64,000 nucleotides of DNA from Myrmaecium sp. VS I D KN 1. Its lineage: Eukaryota > Ascomycota > Dothideomycetes > Valsariales > Valsariaceae. Below, piece after piece: positions 45,395-55,084 of this stretch (position 1 is its first letter; each line of letters begins with the position of its first letter). The notes below the pieces were generated by a model that saw nothing but the letters and a program-made list of their open reading frames with translations, made no database searches and had not been told where the DNA came from. Position numbers and translations under genes: made by a program. Location: assembly GCA_019775845.1 (NCBI GenBank), contig JADQAV010000015.1:186001-250000 (forward strand), read 5' to 3'.

Positions 45395-45958
45395 TGAGCG
45401 ATGCGCATGTTTATTTGATGCTGTCATGAATGCTGAATGCATGTGGTAGAGGCGCTTTGGCTGAAGGGCATCTGTTTATATTATGTTGTATCGCTTCGAT
45501 GCGCTTTCAAGAATCAAAAGTGATCCATCCTTTGCGACTACTCGACTCAATGACCCAAGACGCTGTTAATAGTCCAAGGCCTGCTGTATCTTGTAATGTG
45601 AGTTCCCCTGGGTTTGCTGTACTCCGCAATGTTAGGTTGTCTCGCCGTTGGTCTAGGGGCTCACCTAGGTATTAGCTACACCACCGGAGGACGACCACCA
45701 ACCGCAATCCATCCACCTCCGAACGTTCCTCGACGTCAGCCATCAACTGCCCACGCCCGCTCATCAATTCCATGCCGCCGCGCCTCTTCAGCACGCGAAT
45801 GAAGCTTACCTAATACTTGGACCTGCTTGAATGCATACACCAGGCTTTGCAGGCGGGTAACGCGCTTTGGTGCTATAGCTGGTGGCCGCCCTCCGTGGTC
45901 CAACTCTTCTCCGCATCGGCCTTTCGCGACCACAGCACCTTCCCTTGCGCCGCCCGCC
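45395..45958. other. Intergenic region between GCN1 and HFI1
   Basis: Probable GCN1 3' UTR followed by the HFI1 promoter. Two very short uORFs start at 45799 (4 codons) and 45831 (9 codons) before the HFI1 ATG. No further gene is seen. Confidence 0.35.
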
Positions 45959-47512
45959 ATGGCGAGTCTCTCGCGCTCCGACTCCATCAGTCAATCGACG
46001 GGAACACCTACGCTTTCTTCCAAAGCGCTCCCGAGTGCCGGCTTAGCTTCGCAGAAGTCGGGCAAGCCCGCCGCTTCCGCGCAACGAATAGATCTCGAGC
46101 CTCTGTACACGACATTGAAGCAAGCGATTGGGGACAAGGACTGGGCGATCTACAAGGAGTCCATCAGCCAGTTTATCTTGGGTGTGTGTTCGCCTCCTCC
46201 TGCCCTTCCCCTTTGTTTCATTACGAATGCTGCGGGGATAAGCTTCAATGCGAAACTGACTCCGGCGCGCGCGCGCTCCTCCGTGTTACAGGCCAGCTCA
46301 ACCAGAACGAGCTCTCCAGCCGAATAGACCGCTTCATCACGACCGACCCCGCACGCGAACATGCGCACAACCAGTTTCTTTGCGCCATTTACGCCAATGC
46401 GACTCGCGAGCCCCCGGAACCGGGGGTCGCGACGTGGGTGTCGGCGAGCGACAAGCCGAGCGCTGCGACGAAGGCGGTCTCTGGCGATGGCGCGGAGCAA
46501 CGATTGAAGGAAGAGGTGATGGCATTGCCGGCGCGAGAGCGACGGCGGTTGAAGCAAATACAGGATGTACGTGTTAGGGCGCCGGAAGTGCTGTAGGGGA
46601 CAAGCGCTGACATGTCCCGCTCTGACAGGAACCGTTTGACATGTTCGCACGAGAGATGAACGACTACCACCGCGCGAGACAGATCGTGCTGCCGGATGTC
46701 GGTCCCACATCCGCTGGCGGATATAACAAGACGAGTGAGTGTGACTTGTTCACTGGCATGTTAAATTACAGAGGTTGCTGACCCATCATGAACTTCCAGA
46801 CCTCGAGCCCGAAATCCGCAAGCGCTACAACCAACCCCTCTTTCAGGAGACCAACGAGTTCCCGGACACATCCACAATCGAACAGCGCATGATCCCCATT
46901 TGCTACGAGGAAGGCCTGCCCAATGGGGCCACGGCGGGTTGCGCCGAGTTCATGGAGATTGCCACGGAGATGTTCATCAAGGAGGCGCTCTCCGACCTGT
47001 ACGGCCGTGTCAGCAGCAACGGCGACTCGTACATCAAGACGGAAAGCTTCCGACGGCAGCTGGAAAAGGAACAGCGCATGCTGTCCAAAGGAGAGATTCA
47101 CAAGAACGCGGCCGGTCAATTGCCGGTCGAGGCGGAGGTCATCGCCAAGCGGAATCCGTTAAGCATGAGCGACGTGCGGCTTGCGCTGGAGCTGGGAGAC
47201 AGCTTCGTGGGACAGGTGCCCCTAATCGCAGGCAGGATCTTGAACCTCGGGTATGAGGACACGGATCTGGAGACGTGGCGGAGGGAAGAGGCAGTGGAAC
47301 GAGCGCGACCGGGCCTCAACGGGTTCCCCTCGAGTCGAGGGTACGGCGGCCGTGGAGAGGGGGGCAACGCGCCGTCACAACACGATCATAACCATTATGC
47401 GGATGCGATGGACGTCGATGGACCGGAGTACATGGGCTGGCCCGGCGGTGGAAACGCCGATCTGGATGTGCTCAACTCCGCGTTGGATGGGTTTCTGGCC
47501 GTGGGCTCCTGA
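45959..47512 (+). CDS. hfi1: SAGA core subunit HFI1/ADA1
   Basis: Four exons (45959-46181, 46292-46566, 46629-46734, 46800-47512) encode 438 aa. After a Ser-rich N-terminus comes the Tad1/Ada1 domain: [20 protein letters not shown], then [18 protein letters not shown], then [16 protein letters not shown]. The central [18 protein letters not shown] and a histone-fold-like segment ([37 protein letters not shown]) follow. The C-terminus is Gly/His/Asn-rich. ADA1 pairs with TAF12 through its histone fold and holds the SAGA core together. The first ATG of the frame is at 45959; upstream in-frame codons up to 45827 lack an ATG. SPT3, another SAGA subunit, lies 37 kb to the left. Confidence 0.93.
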
Positions 47513-49144
47513 AAAGCAGGGCGCTCGCTCAACTCGCTCATCATTCGGAGCTTGCTGCTCTTCCTCTTCTTGCCTCTCAAATCCTTCCCTGTCCACACCC
47601 AGAGACACGCTTCCACCTCCATTGGAGGGAGCTGAGAAGTGCTGTTATGGGAGGAAGGGAAACATCACCACGTTTTTCCCCTCATCCTCTATCTTCTTCT
47701 TCCATTGTCTTACTATCATCTCTCTTCCTACCTTTTTTGTTCTTACCTTCTTGTAAGAAGGCCCTTTCTAAAGGGAAGAGTAAAGGAGGGGGAAGGGCAG
47801 GGGAACCATGACAGGACTCTCGTGAATAGGCGTTCCCACGGCGTTCCTTTGAGCTATTTCCCCCTTCTCCTCATTTTTTGTCTCCTTTTGCCCCGTCATT
47901 GGGCGACTTTGCATTGGGACCGGGGCAATTTGTTTCACGATGGCGAACGGGGTCATCTTTTTTTCCCTCTCTTTCTTTTGTTTTTGCGGTGATATCTGGA
48001 GGGCGGGAAATCTTCTTTTGGCTTCGCCTTTTTCTTTTTCTTCCTTCTTTCTGTTTGTTATGTCCTGCTTGCACCCATCCTTATCTGTTCTTGTGTTCTT
48101 TTCACGTTTCATCATCCTCCCTTTTTTTCGCTACTGGGAGTCAGACCGAAGATGAGGAAGAGGATGGGGGCCTTATATATTTCTTTTCTTTTTCTCTTCT
48201 TCTTCCTTTCTATTCTACGGCGTGCGTGGGGGTTCGAGTCGGAGAGCAAGGATGGATAAAGTACTTAAGGGAAAGAGAAGGAGAGACTGCGTATCCTAGC
48301 TGCAACGGAATCAGTTACATCACTGCTACTAAGCATAGCAGGGCGATATGTGTCAAGGGAAGAATATAAGGAGAAAGGTAGGTTTATATAGCAGCGTCCA
48401 GCGGTGTGCGGTGGTGTGCGGTGATATAGTCGCAGAGGATGAAAGTAAGAAAGATAAACCTACTTTCCTCTGTCCTATATATCCTTTATACTATCTATCT
48501 AGTAATATATCTAGAAAGATCTTGTCTATTATATCATAGTTTAGTTCTCTACTAAATACCGAGATTTCTTATAGATCGCGGCGGAGAAAGAATAATATCT
48601 TATTATTATACGCTCCTGGTAACTTCTTCCTCTTCTTCCTCTTCTTCTTACTCCCTGTTAAGGTCTGTGAAATAGTAGCTCAGACGTTCTTAAGTAAGCA
48701 GTCGAGGAGATTATAGATAAGCTTATAGGAAGGGATAAAGAAAAAAGGAAGGAGGATTAAAGAAAGAGGAAGAGGACGATCAGCCTATCTATCTTATAGA
48801 AATAACTTGATATATATCGTAAACGATCGAGATAAATGATATCTGCTGTCCTTTCTCCTTTTCTGTCATGCTTTTTTTCCTATTCCTATTATCACACTTT
48901 TTCTTTTCTTTCCTCTCCTGCTACTAACTCCGCTCTACTCTACCGCTGGAGAAGTAGGTCTTACCTAGGAACCAGGATAATCCTACCGTACAGAACATTT
49001 TGAGGGGGGCATAACGTTCATAATAACAACCAAACAAAAACAGCAATAATGATCTCACAATCCCAAAAGCACCCAAACACCAAGATAAATAGCAAAAGCG
49101 TAACGCCGAATCTAAAGAAGAAGTGCACAAAACCATTCCATCCC
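47513..49144. other. Intergenic region with T-rich and AT-rich parts
   Basis: The left part (47513-48340) is T-rich on the plus strand and probably contains the HFI1 3' UTR. From about 48360 to 48960 the composition changes to strongly AT-rich with many TpA steps (see separate entry). No gene is supported. Confidence 0.4.
48360..48960. other. AT-rich, TpA-rich island
   Basis: About 600 bases of much higher AT content than the rest of the window, full of TATATA, CTATCTA and TATAGAA words, without an open frame. In ascomycetes such islands are often eroded transposons mutated by RIP, but no terminal repeats or coding remnants can be seen, so the origin is open. Confidence 0.5.
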
Positions 49145-50927
49145 TCAATGCCCCGCCAGCACCTCCCCATTCCTCATCATCGTCTTCTGACACTCAGCCA
49201 AGATCTTCGCCTGACGCGCCACATCCGCCAACCGGCCCAGGACCTCACGATTCCCATCCACAAAGCCAAACAGCGCATACGGGATCCCGACATCATCGCA
49301 GAACGCCTGCACAAGGCGCTGGGCGGCACGCAGGTTGTGGCGGGGCATGCGGGGGTACAGGTGATGGATGGCCTGATACTGGAGGCCGCCGTGGAAGAAG
49401 TCGAGCCAGGTGGGGCAGTCGACGTCCATGGTGGTGCGCAGCATGCGCTGGGCGAACGACTCGGCGGGTCCCAGATCCGCCGTGCTCATGGCGAAGTGCG
49501 ACAGCGTGATCTGCACGTGCAGCGGCGCCGTCACCATGTGGCTCACCAGCACGAACGCGAGGCGCGTCCAGCCCGTCGGGATGGTCCGGTAGACCAGCAC
49601 GTACCCGTACCAGTACCAGAAGGTGGTTTGCCCGACGAGTTCGAGCCAGCGTGTCCAGGCGGCGGGTCCCTTTTTGGGGGCTTGCCCCATGAGGAGGTAT
49701 TCCCAGCTGAGCCGGTAGAGGTTGAAGCGGCCGAAGAGGAGGACGACGTAGTAGAGGTACTGCTGCACGGGGATCATGACGCGAGCGACAGCGTCGTACT
49801 TCAGCACACGGTCGTAGTAGGTGGAGCGGAGGGAGAGGAGGAAGCGATGGGAGATGGCGAAGAAGGGGAGGTGCTGGATGTCCGGGTCGTGCTCGGCCGA
49901 GTTGGTCACGATGTGGTGGACGTTGTGGTTGCGCTTCCACCAGCCCAGGCTGAGCCCGCCGATGAAGTCGGCCACGAGGATGCCGATCAGGTTGTCCTTG
50001 ACGAAGTCGTGCGTGATGCCCATGTGGCCGGAGTCGTGGGCCACGAAAGTCACTTGGTGCCAGAAGGCGCCGAGGAAGAAGGCGCTGGTGGTGTACCACT
50101 CGTGCTTCAGGAAGAAGAGGAAAGCCAGGAAGAGGATTGCATACCGGATGCACTCAATTCCGTAACACCAGTACCGACATTCAAAGAGGCCTTCGTCGTG
50201 GATGCGCTGGATGAGGATCCGGTACTTCCGGGCAATCTCGGCTTGCGTGTCGATATCCAAGGGGGGGTACTTGTCGAGATCCAGCGTGATCGCTTCCTGG
50301 GTCAATACATCCAAATGTGACATCTTCGGCTCGCCAGGTTTCGTGTCGAGCTCAACGGAGGACATGGAAGATAGTGAAGCAACACGGCGGACCCCAGGCT
50401 GGTCTGTCTTCCGGTGACGGAGAGAGGAGTTCGGTTCATCGGCGGGGTCGAAGATGGGGGAGCCAGCGGACGAGCTTCCTCGACTGGAGGGACATTCGCC
50501 GAGAGTATCCGCATCCGCATCCTCCTCGTCATGGGGCGCGGCGTCCAGTTCAGCCCGAGTTCTAAACTTCCCGCCTTGGATCGGAGGCAGGAAATTGACC
50601 CAATAGCCCTCGATCCGGCCAATCTGATACCGCTCCATCCGCTCAAGTGTTTCCGGCGTGTGAAAGCTGGGGAAGGTTAGGCACGGGCCAAGGGCGGAGA
50701 TCTGGGGAAGCTGCAACGTACCCAAGAACCTCGTCGGAAGCATCTCTGCCCACAACGTGAAGGATGGACTTGTCACCGCCAGGGTGGTATGGAATCCATG
50801 CATCGACCTTGAGGACCTTCTTGTTGATTATGACTATCTTGTGGCCTTCGGCAATGAGAAATTCGATTTCTCGACGGGTGAGGAGGCGATCCTTCCGGGC
50901 GGCGGATGCTGTAGGCGTCACAGCCAT
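49145..50927 (-). CDS. Cytochrome b5-fused delta-8 sphingolipid (front-end) desaturase
   Basis: Two exons on the minus strand, 50722-50927 and 49145-50666, encode 575 aa. An N-terminal cytochrome b5 domain has the heme-binding HPGG at residues 48-51. A charged, Ser-rich linker at about 100-190 (DEEDADADTLGE) separates it from the membrane desaturase. The three His boxes are HDSGH near 280, HNVHH near 316, and QAIHH near 502, where Gln replaces the first His. This Q-x-x-H-H form with a fused b5 domain is the mark of front-end desaturases, and in filamentous fungi this architecture is the delta-8 sphingoid-base desaturase needed for glucosylceramide synthesis in the ER. The start is the ATG at 50927; upstream in-frame sequence is Pro/Ser-rich and probably leader. 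Confidence 0.93.
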
Positions 50928-52001
50928 GGCGGAACGCAGAGTAGAGGACAGGGAGAGAAGAGGCGGGATCCGAGAAAGAGAAGGGGGATCGAGGGAGGAG
51001 GGAGGAAGGAAGAAGGAGCAGCGGCGGCGGAAAGGTACGGTTCCTTCGCGGAGTGAACGTCCAGGCTTAGGGCGAAGAATTGAACATTGAACACGGCACA
51101 AAGTGAGAGAGAAAGAAAAAAAAAGGGAGCGTGAGGTAAAAGGAGAGAGAAGGTCGGAGGTGTCGAGGAGTAGAGGTGGTTGTTTGTGGCTTGGCGGTGA
51201 TAGTCAGGAGAGGAACGCGTGGAAAGCTGAAGGATTGCCCGTTTCAGCGGGCGGAGCGGGAGGCCGGCTGGTGGCGGTTCCGGGATGGAGAAAACGGGAG
51301 CCTGAGGTATGGAGGAGAAGTCGGGTGGAGGAGGGGACGAGCACCGACACTGGGGGGGGGGGGGGGGGCGGATCTTTTGCAGTACAACACAGTAACATTC
51401 CAACAAATACTATACAGGTGGTAGATCAATATGATACCGTATGTTCCATGTATGTTATCAAGTGTACTCGTATACTTCGTGAAAGGCATAGTATAGTATC
51501 GACGGCATCGACCGATGACGATGATTGTGGCTGCTATTCCCTGCCTCTATCCCCGAAGTTTCCAGGCGGGATGGGATTCCATGTCGGCCTCAGGTGATCG
51601 ATGGCCTGGGGAATCTTTATCACTCCCGTCCCACCTCACCTTGAGTCGGAGAAACCACCTACAACGATCCGCAACAGGTACTGCCGGTCACTATCATGAT
51701 CTCTGTAATAATATTGCCATTGCCGTTGGAATTCACACTGGGGTGACATTATTGATACGGAAATACACTGCCCATTCCTTAATCCCGGCTCCCGGCTGCC
51801 CCTCCACAACCCCACCAAATACCATCCGTCCCGAGCTCCCCCTCTTTCCGGGGACAGCTCCGCCAACATCACCACCATCTTCCTTCTTCTTATTCCTCCC
51901 TCTCACCTTTCGTCTCTCCTCCTCTCCTCTATTCTCCTTCCTTCTCCCTCCTCCTTCTCCTTCTTCCTCCTCTTCTCACCACCTTCTCCTCACTCGCCGC
52001 C
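50928..52001. promoter_or_regulatory. Divergent region between the desaturase and phosphoribomutase genes
   Basis: About 1.07 kb. A run of 17 G lies at 51352-51368, and the bases just before the phosphoribomutase start (about 51890-51990) are almost pure pyrimidine, typical of a highly expressed fungal promoter. No gene is seen. Confidence 0.45.
51352..51368 (+). repeat. G homopolymer of 17 nt
   Basis: A G run in the divergent desaturase/phosphoribomutase promoter. The exact length may be an assembly estimate. Confidence 0.8.
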
Positions 52002-53807
52002 ATGGCAGAACCCAGCATCAAGGAACTCGCCGAAGAATGGCTCCGGCTGGACAAGTCCTCCACCACCCGTGACGAGATCTACAAGCTGCTGATGCACAAT
52101 GACTTCGACGAGCTCGAGAAACGATTGCGGCACCGCATCGCCTTCGGCACCGCCGGCCTCCGCGGACCCATGCAGGCCGGCTTCGCCTGCGTCAACCCGC
52201 TCACCATCATCCAGGCCTCCCAGGGCTTAGCCGCCTACCTCCTCGAGACGGAGGAAAACGTCCAGCATCGGGGCGTGGTGATCGGGCACGACGCCCGCCA
52301 TCACTCCGAGCACTTCGCCAAGCTGACCGCCGCCGCCTTCGTCGAGAAGGGCATCCGCGTCTGGTGGTATGAGGCCGACGTTCACACCCCGCTCGTCCCC
52401 TTCGGCGTCCGCGAGCTGGGCGCCGTGGCCGGCGTCATGATCACCGCCAGCCATAACCCGGCGCGAGACAACGGATATAAGGTGTACTGGTCCAACGGCT
52501 GCCAGATCATCCCTCCGCACGACTCCGGCATCGCCGCCGCCATCCTCCGCAACCTCGAACCCGTCACTTGGGATACCGAGATGGTCGAGGACCACCTCCT
52601 CGTGGAGGGCGCCCTCGGCCTGGTCCAGGACGCCTACTTCCGCGCCCTCACCATCTCCGCCCAGCCTGAGACGATTCCCACCCCAGACTATTCCGCGATC
52701 AAGTTTGTCTACACGCCCTTGCACGGCGTCGGCCTCGCCCCCATGCGCAGGGCACTCAAGGAGCTCCACCTCGAACACAACATGATTGTCGTCCCCGAGC
52801 AGGCCGATCCCGACCCCAACTTCTCCACCGTCCAATTCCCCAACCCAGAGGAGAAGGGCGCCCTCGATCTCGCCATCCAGACCGCCAACGCCCACCCCGG
52901 CATCTCCCTCATCCTCGCCAGTGACCCGGATGCCGACCGTCTCGCGGTTGCCCAGAAGCTCGACGACGGCCGCTGGCACCAGTTCACCGGCAACCAGCTC
53001 GGCGTCCTCCTCGCCTCCTTCCTCCTCGACACCGCCGATCCTGCCATCCCACGCTCGAAGACCGCCATGCTCACCTCCGCCGTCTCCTCCCGGATGCTCT
53101 CCCACATGGCCCGCCTCGAAGGCTTCCACTTCGTCGAAACCCTCACCGGCTTCAAGTGGCTCGGCAACGTCGCGCGGGAGCTCAAGAAGCCCCGACCCGA
53201 CCACCCAGACGAGGAATTCGGCTACCGCGTCCTCTTCGCCTACGAAGAAGCCCTCGGCTACATGATCCCCACCGTCGCCCACGACAAAGACGCCATCTCC
53301 ACCGCCGCCGTCTTCCTCACCGCCGTCGCCACCTGGCGTCGCAGCCCGTCCCCCCTCACCCTGTACGACAAACTCCAACAGCTCTACCAGCGCTACGGCT
53401 ACTTCGCCGACCGCAACACCTACCTCCTCTCCCCCTCGCCCGCCGCCACCGCGCACGTCTTCGCCGCCATCCGCGCCCGCGCCCAGAGCCCCGAGCACCC
53501 GTACCCGCCCGCCCTGGGCGCCGTCCCCATCACCCGCTGGCGCGACCTCACTCGTGGCTATGACTCCGCCACGCCCGACCACGTCCCCGCTCTCCCCGTC
53601 GACGCCGCGAGCCAGATGATCACCGCGGAGCTGGCGGACGGCGTTGTTTTCACCGTTCGCGCCTCGGGTACTGAACCCAAGGTGAAGATTTATATCGAGG
53701 CGCGCAGCGAGGTCAGCGAGGAGGAGGCTGCGCGCCTTGCGCAGCGGGATCTTGATCTGCTGTTGACGGAGTGGTTTGCGGGAGGGGGGTTGCAGAGGAG
53801 GGTGTAG
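52002..53807 (+). CDS. prm15: Phosphoribomutase / phosphoglucomutase-2 family enzyme
   Basis: An intronless frame of 601 aa starts at an ATG after a CT-rich leader in good context (gccgccATGg). Visible sites of the alpha-D-phosphohexomutase fold are FGTAGLRGPM near 50, the phosphoserine loop TASHNPARDNGYKVYW near 147, the metal-binding DPDADR near 308, the sugar loop EEALGY near 413, and the phosphate-binding RASGTEPKVKIY near 553. Length and motifs fit the yeast Prm15 (Pgm3)/human PGM2 subfamily rather than the main phosphoglucomutase. These interconvert ribose-1-P and ribose-5-P and have weaker glucose phosphate activity, in the cytosol. The gene has strong C-ending codon bias, unlike its neighbours, suggesting high expression. 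Confidence 0.94.
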   Translation: MAEPSIKELAEEWLRLDKSSTTRDEIYKLLMHNDFDELEKRLRHRIAFGTAGLRGPMQAGFACVNPLTIIQASQGLAAYLLETEENVQHRGVVIGHDARHHSEHFAKLTAAAFVEKGIRVWWYEADVHTPLVPFGVRELGAVAGVMITASHNPARDNGYKVYWSNGCQIIPPHDSGIAAAILRNLEPVTWDTEMVEDHLLVEGALGLVQDAYFRALTISAQPETIPTPDYSAIKFVYTPLHGVGLAPMRRALKELHLEHNMIVVPEQADPDPNFSTVQFPNPEEKGALDLAIQTANAHPGISLILASDPDADRLAVAQKLDDGRWHQFTGNQLGVLLASFLLDTADPAIPRSKTAMLTSAVSSRMLSHMARLEGFHFVETLTGFKWLGNVARELKKPRPDHPDEEFGYRVLFAYEEALGYMIPTVAHDKDAISTAAVFLTAVATWRRSPSPLTLYDKLQQLYQRYGYFADRNTYLLSPSPAATAHVFAAIRARAQSPEHPYPPALGAVPITRWRDLTRGYDSATPDHVPALPVDAASQMITAELADGVVFTVRASGTEPKVKIYIEARSEVSEEEAARLAQRDLDLLLTEWFAGGGLQRRV

Positions 53808-55084
53808 CGTTGTCGTTAGGTCGTTGGTGATGTGTGGGGTGCGTGTTCGCTCTTCTGTTCATATGCTTCTGCTCTTTTACGCTTTTTTTTCCCGGATTCT
53901 TTTGTTCGTGATACCTGTCCGTCTGTTCTCGTATTTCTCTTGTTTCCTTTGGCTGATTCGGATTGCTCGAGGTGCTTGTGGATGTGGATGGGAGTGATGC
54001 ATGTGGAGATGAATAGATTTACATGTAGTACATATATACCTTTTTTCTTAACGTACATATCATACATACTATATATTCATTCTTAGAGATTCGCCGTGAG
54101 ACTGTGTCTTTTCTCTTCGTGATAACGTTCCTACATGTCTCCTTGTTCCATCTACACCTCTCATATCGAAAGAGGAGGAAAAATACTTGTAGGTGGGTGG
54201 GTGGGTGAGTAGGTAGGTAGGTAGGCAGAAGAAAAGCGATATATATATCTCATCGTCCATCCATCTCCTCCCTGACTCTTTCTTTCTCTTTCCCATCAGC
54301 AAGCAACGACTGGGAGACATGAGGATCACGGCAATGAAGCGAGAAACCGAGCGAGCGAGCAAGCGATATACAATAAACAATGGAACAACGATGATGATAA
54401 TTCTATCCATAATTTCCCACTACACTGCTGGAAATCACAAAACAGTAACAGAAGGTCCTTTTCAACCTTCAGGATCCAATCACCCTCCTACCCTACCCTA
54501 CCCTATCACACTCTCCCATTCTCATACCAATCCTCAATCCCTATCCCAGTGCATACAACAAAACACCTTCTTCTTCTTTTTAGCCTTGATCCCTCCCTTC
54601 ATCCATGCATGCATGCACTCAGACACCTACACACTCAAAACACTCAAGTCTATCATGAAGGAAAACCAAAACTATTAAAAACCAAGAATACCAAGTGAAA
54701 ACGTAACGACGAAGACGAATGGAAGAGGGAAGAAGTACGCGAAGAAGCTCCTTGCTTTCCTGTTTTCTTTTCTTCCTTTCTTTTTTCCCTGATTATTTCC
54801 ACCCGGGGGAGAGACGAGACAATAACAAATACAAAGTGTGTGTTTGTCGTGCAGCGGAAGAAGGGGGGGGTGAAAGTGGAGATGCAAAAAACAAGGATTA
54901 GAAATGGAAAGAAAAGCAATGGAATATGCCGAATGACTTGAATGATCAAGGACAATAAGAGGAGGACTCGGTCATAGCCAAGACCAAACAGGAAAAGCCA
55001 AACACACACCAGTAAGCAAAACGACAGAGGGCGTAGAAAACCCTAACTGGGGAGGACGTGAAGAGACGTGCCTTCAGTCACCTC
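53808..55084. other. Convergent region with tetranucleotide repeats
   Basis: 3' flanks of the phosphoribomutase and trehalose phosphatase genes. Contains a GGTG/GTAG tetranucleotide tract at 54191-54226. No gene is supported. Confidence 0.4.
54191..54226 (+). repeat. GGTG/GTAG tetranucleotide microsatellite
   Basis: About nine imperfect four-base units, first GGTG type and then GGTA type. Confidence 0.7.

Noticed and set aside
48225-48250. tRNA B-box-like GGGTTCGAGTC
   Set aside because: No A box upstream and no cloverleaf can be drawn.
49049-50320. Open frame of 423 codons on the plus strand opposite the desaturase gene
   Set aside because: Mirror of the desaturase codons; the product is low-complexity and has no domain.
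52227-53582. Open frame of 451 codons on the minus strand opposite the phosphoribomutase gene
   Set aside because: It arises from C-ending codon bias of the true gene; the product is a Gly/Glu/Val-rich low-complexity chain.
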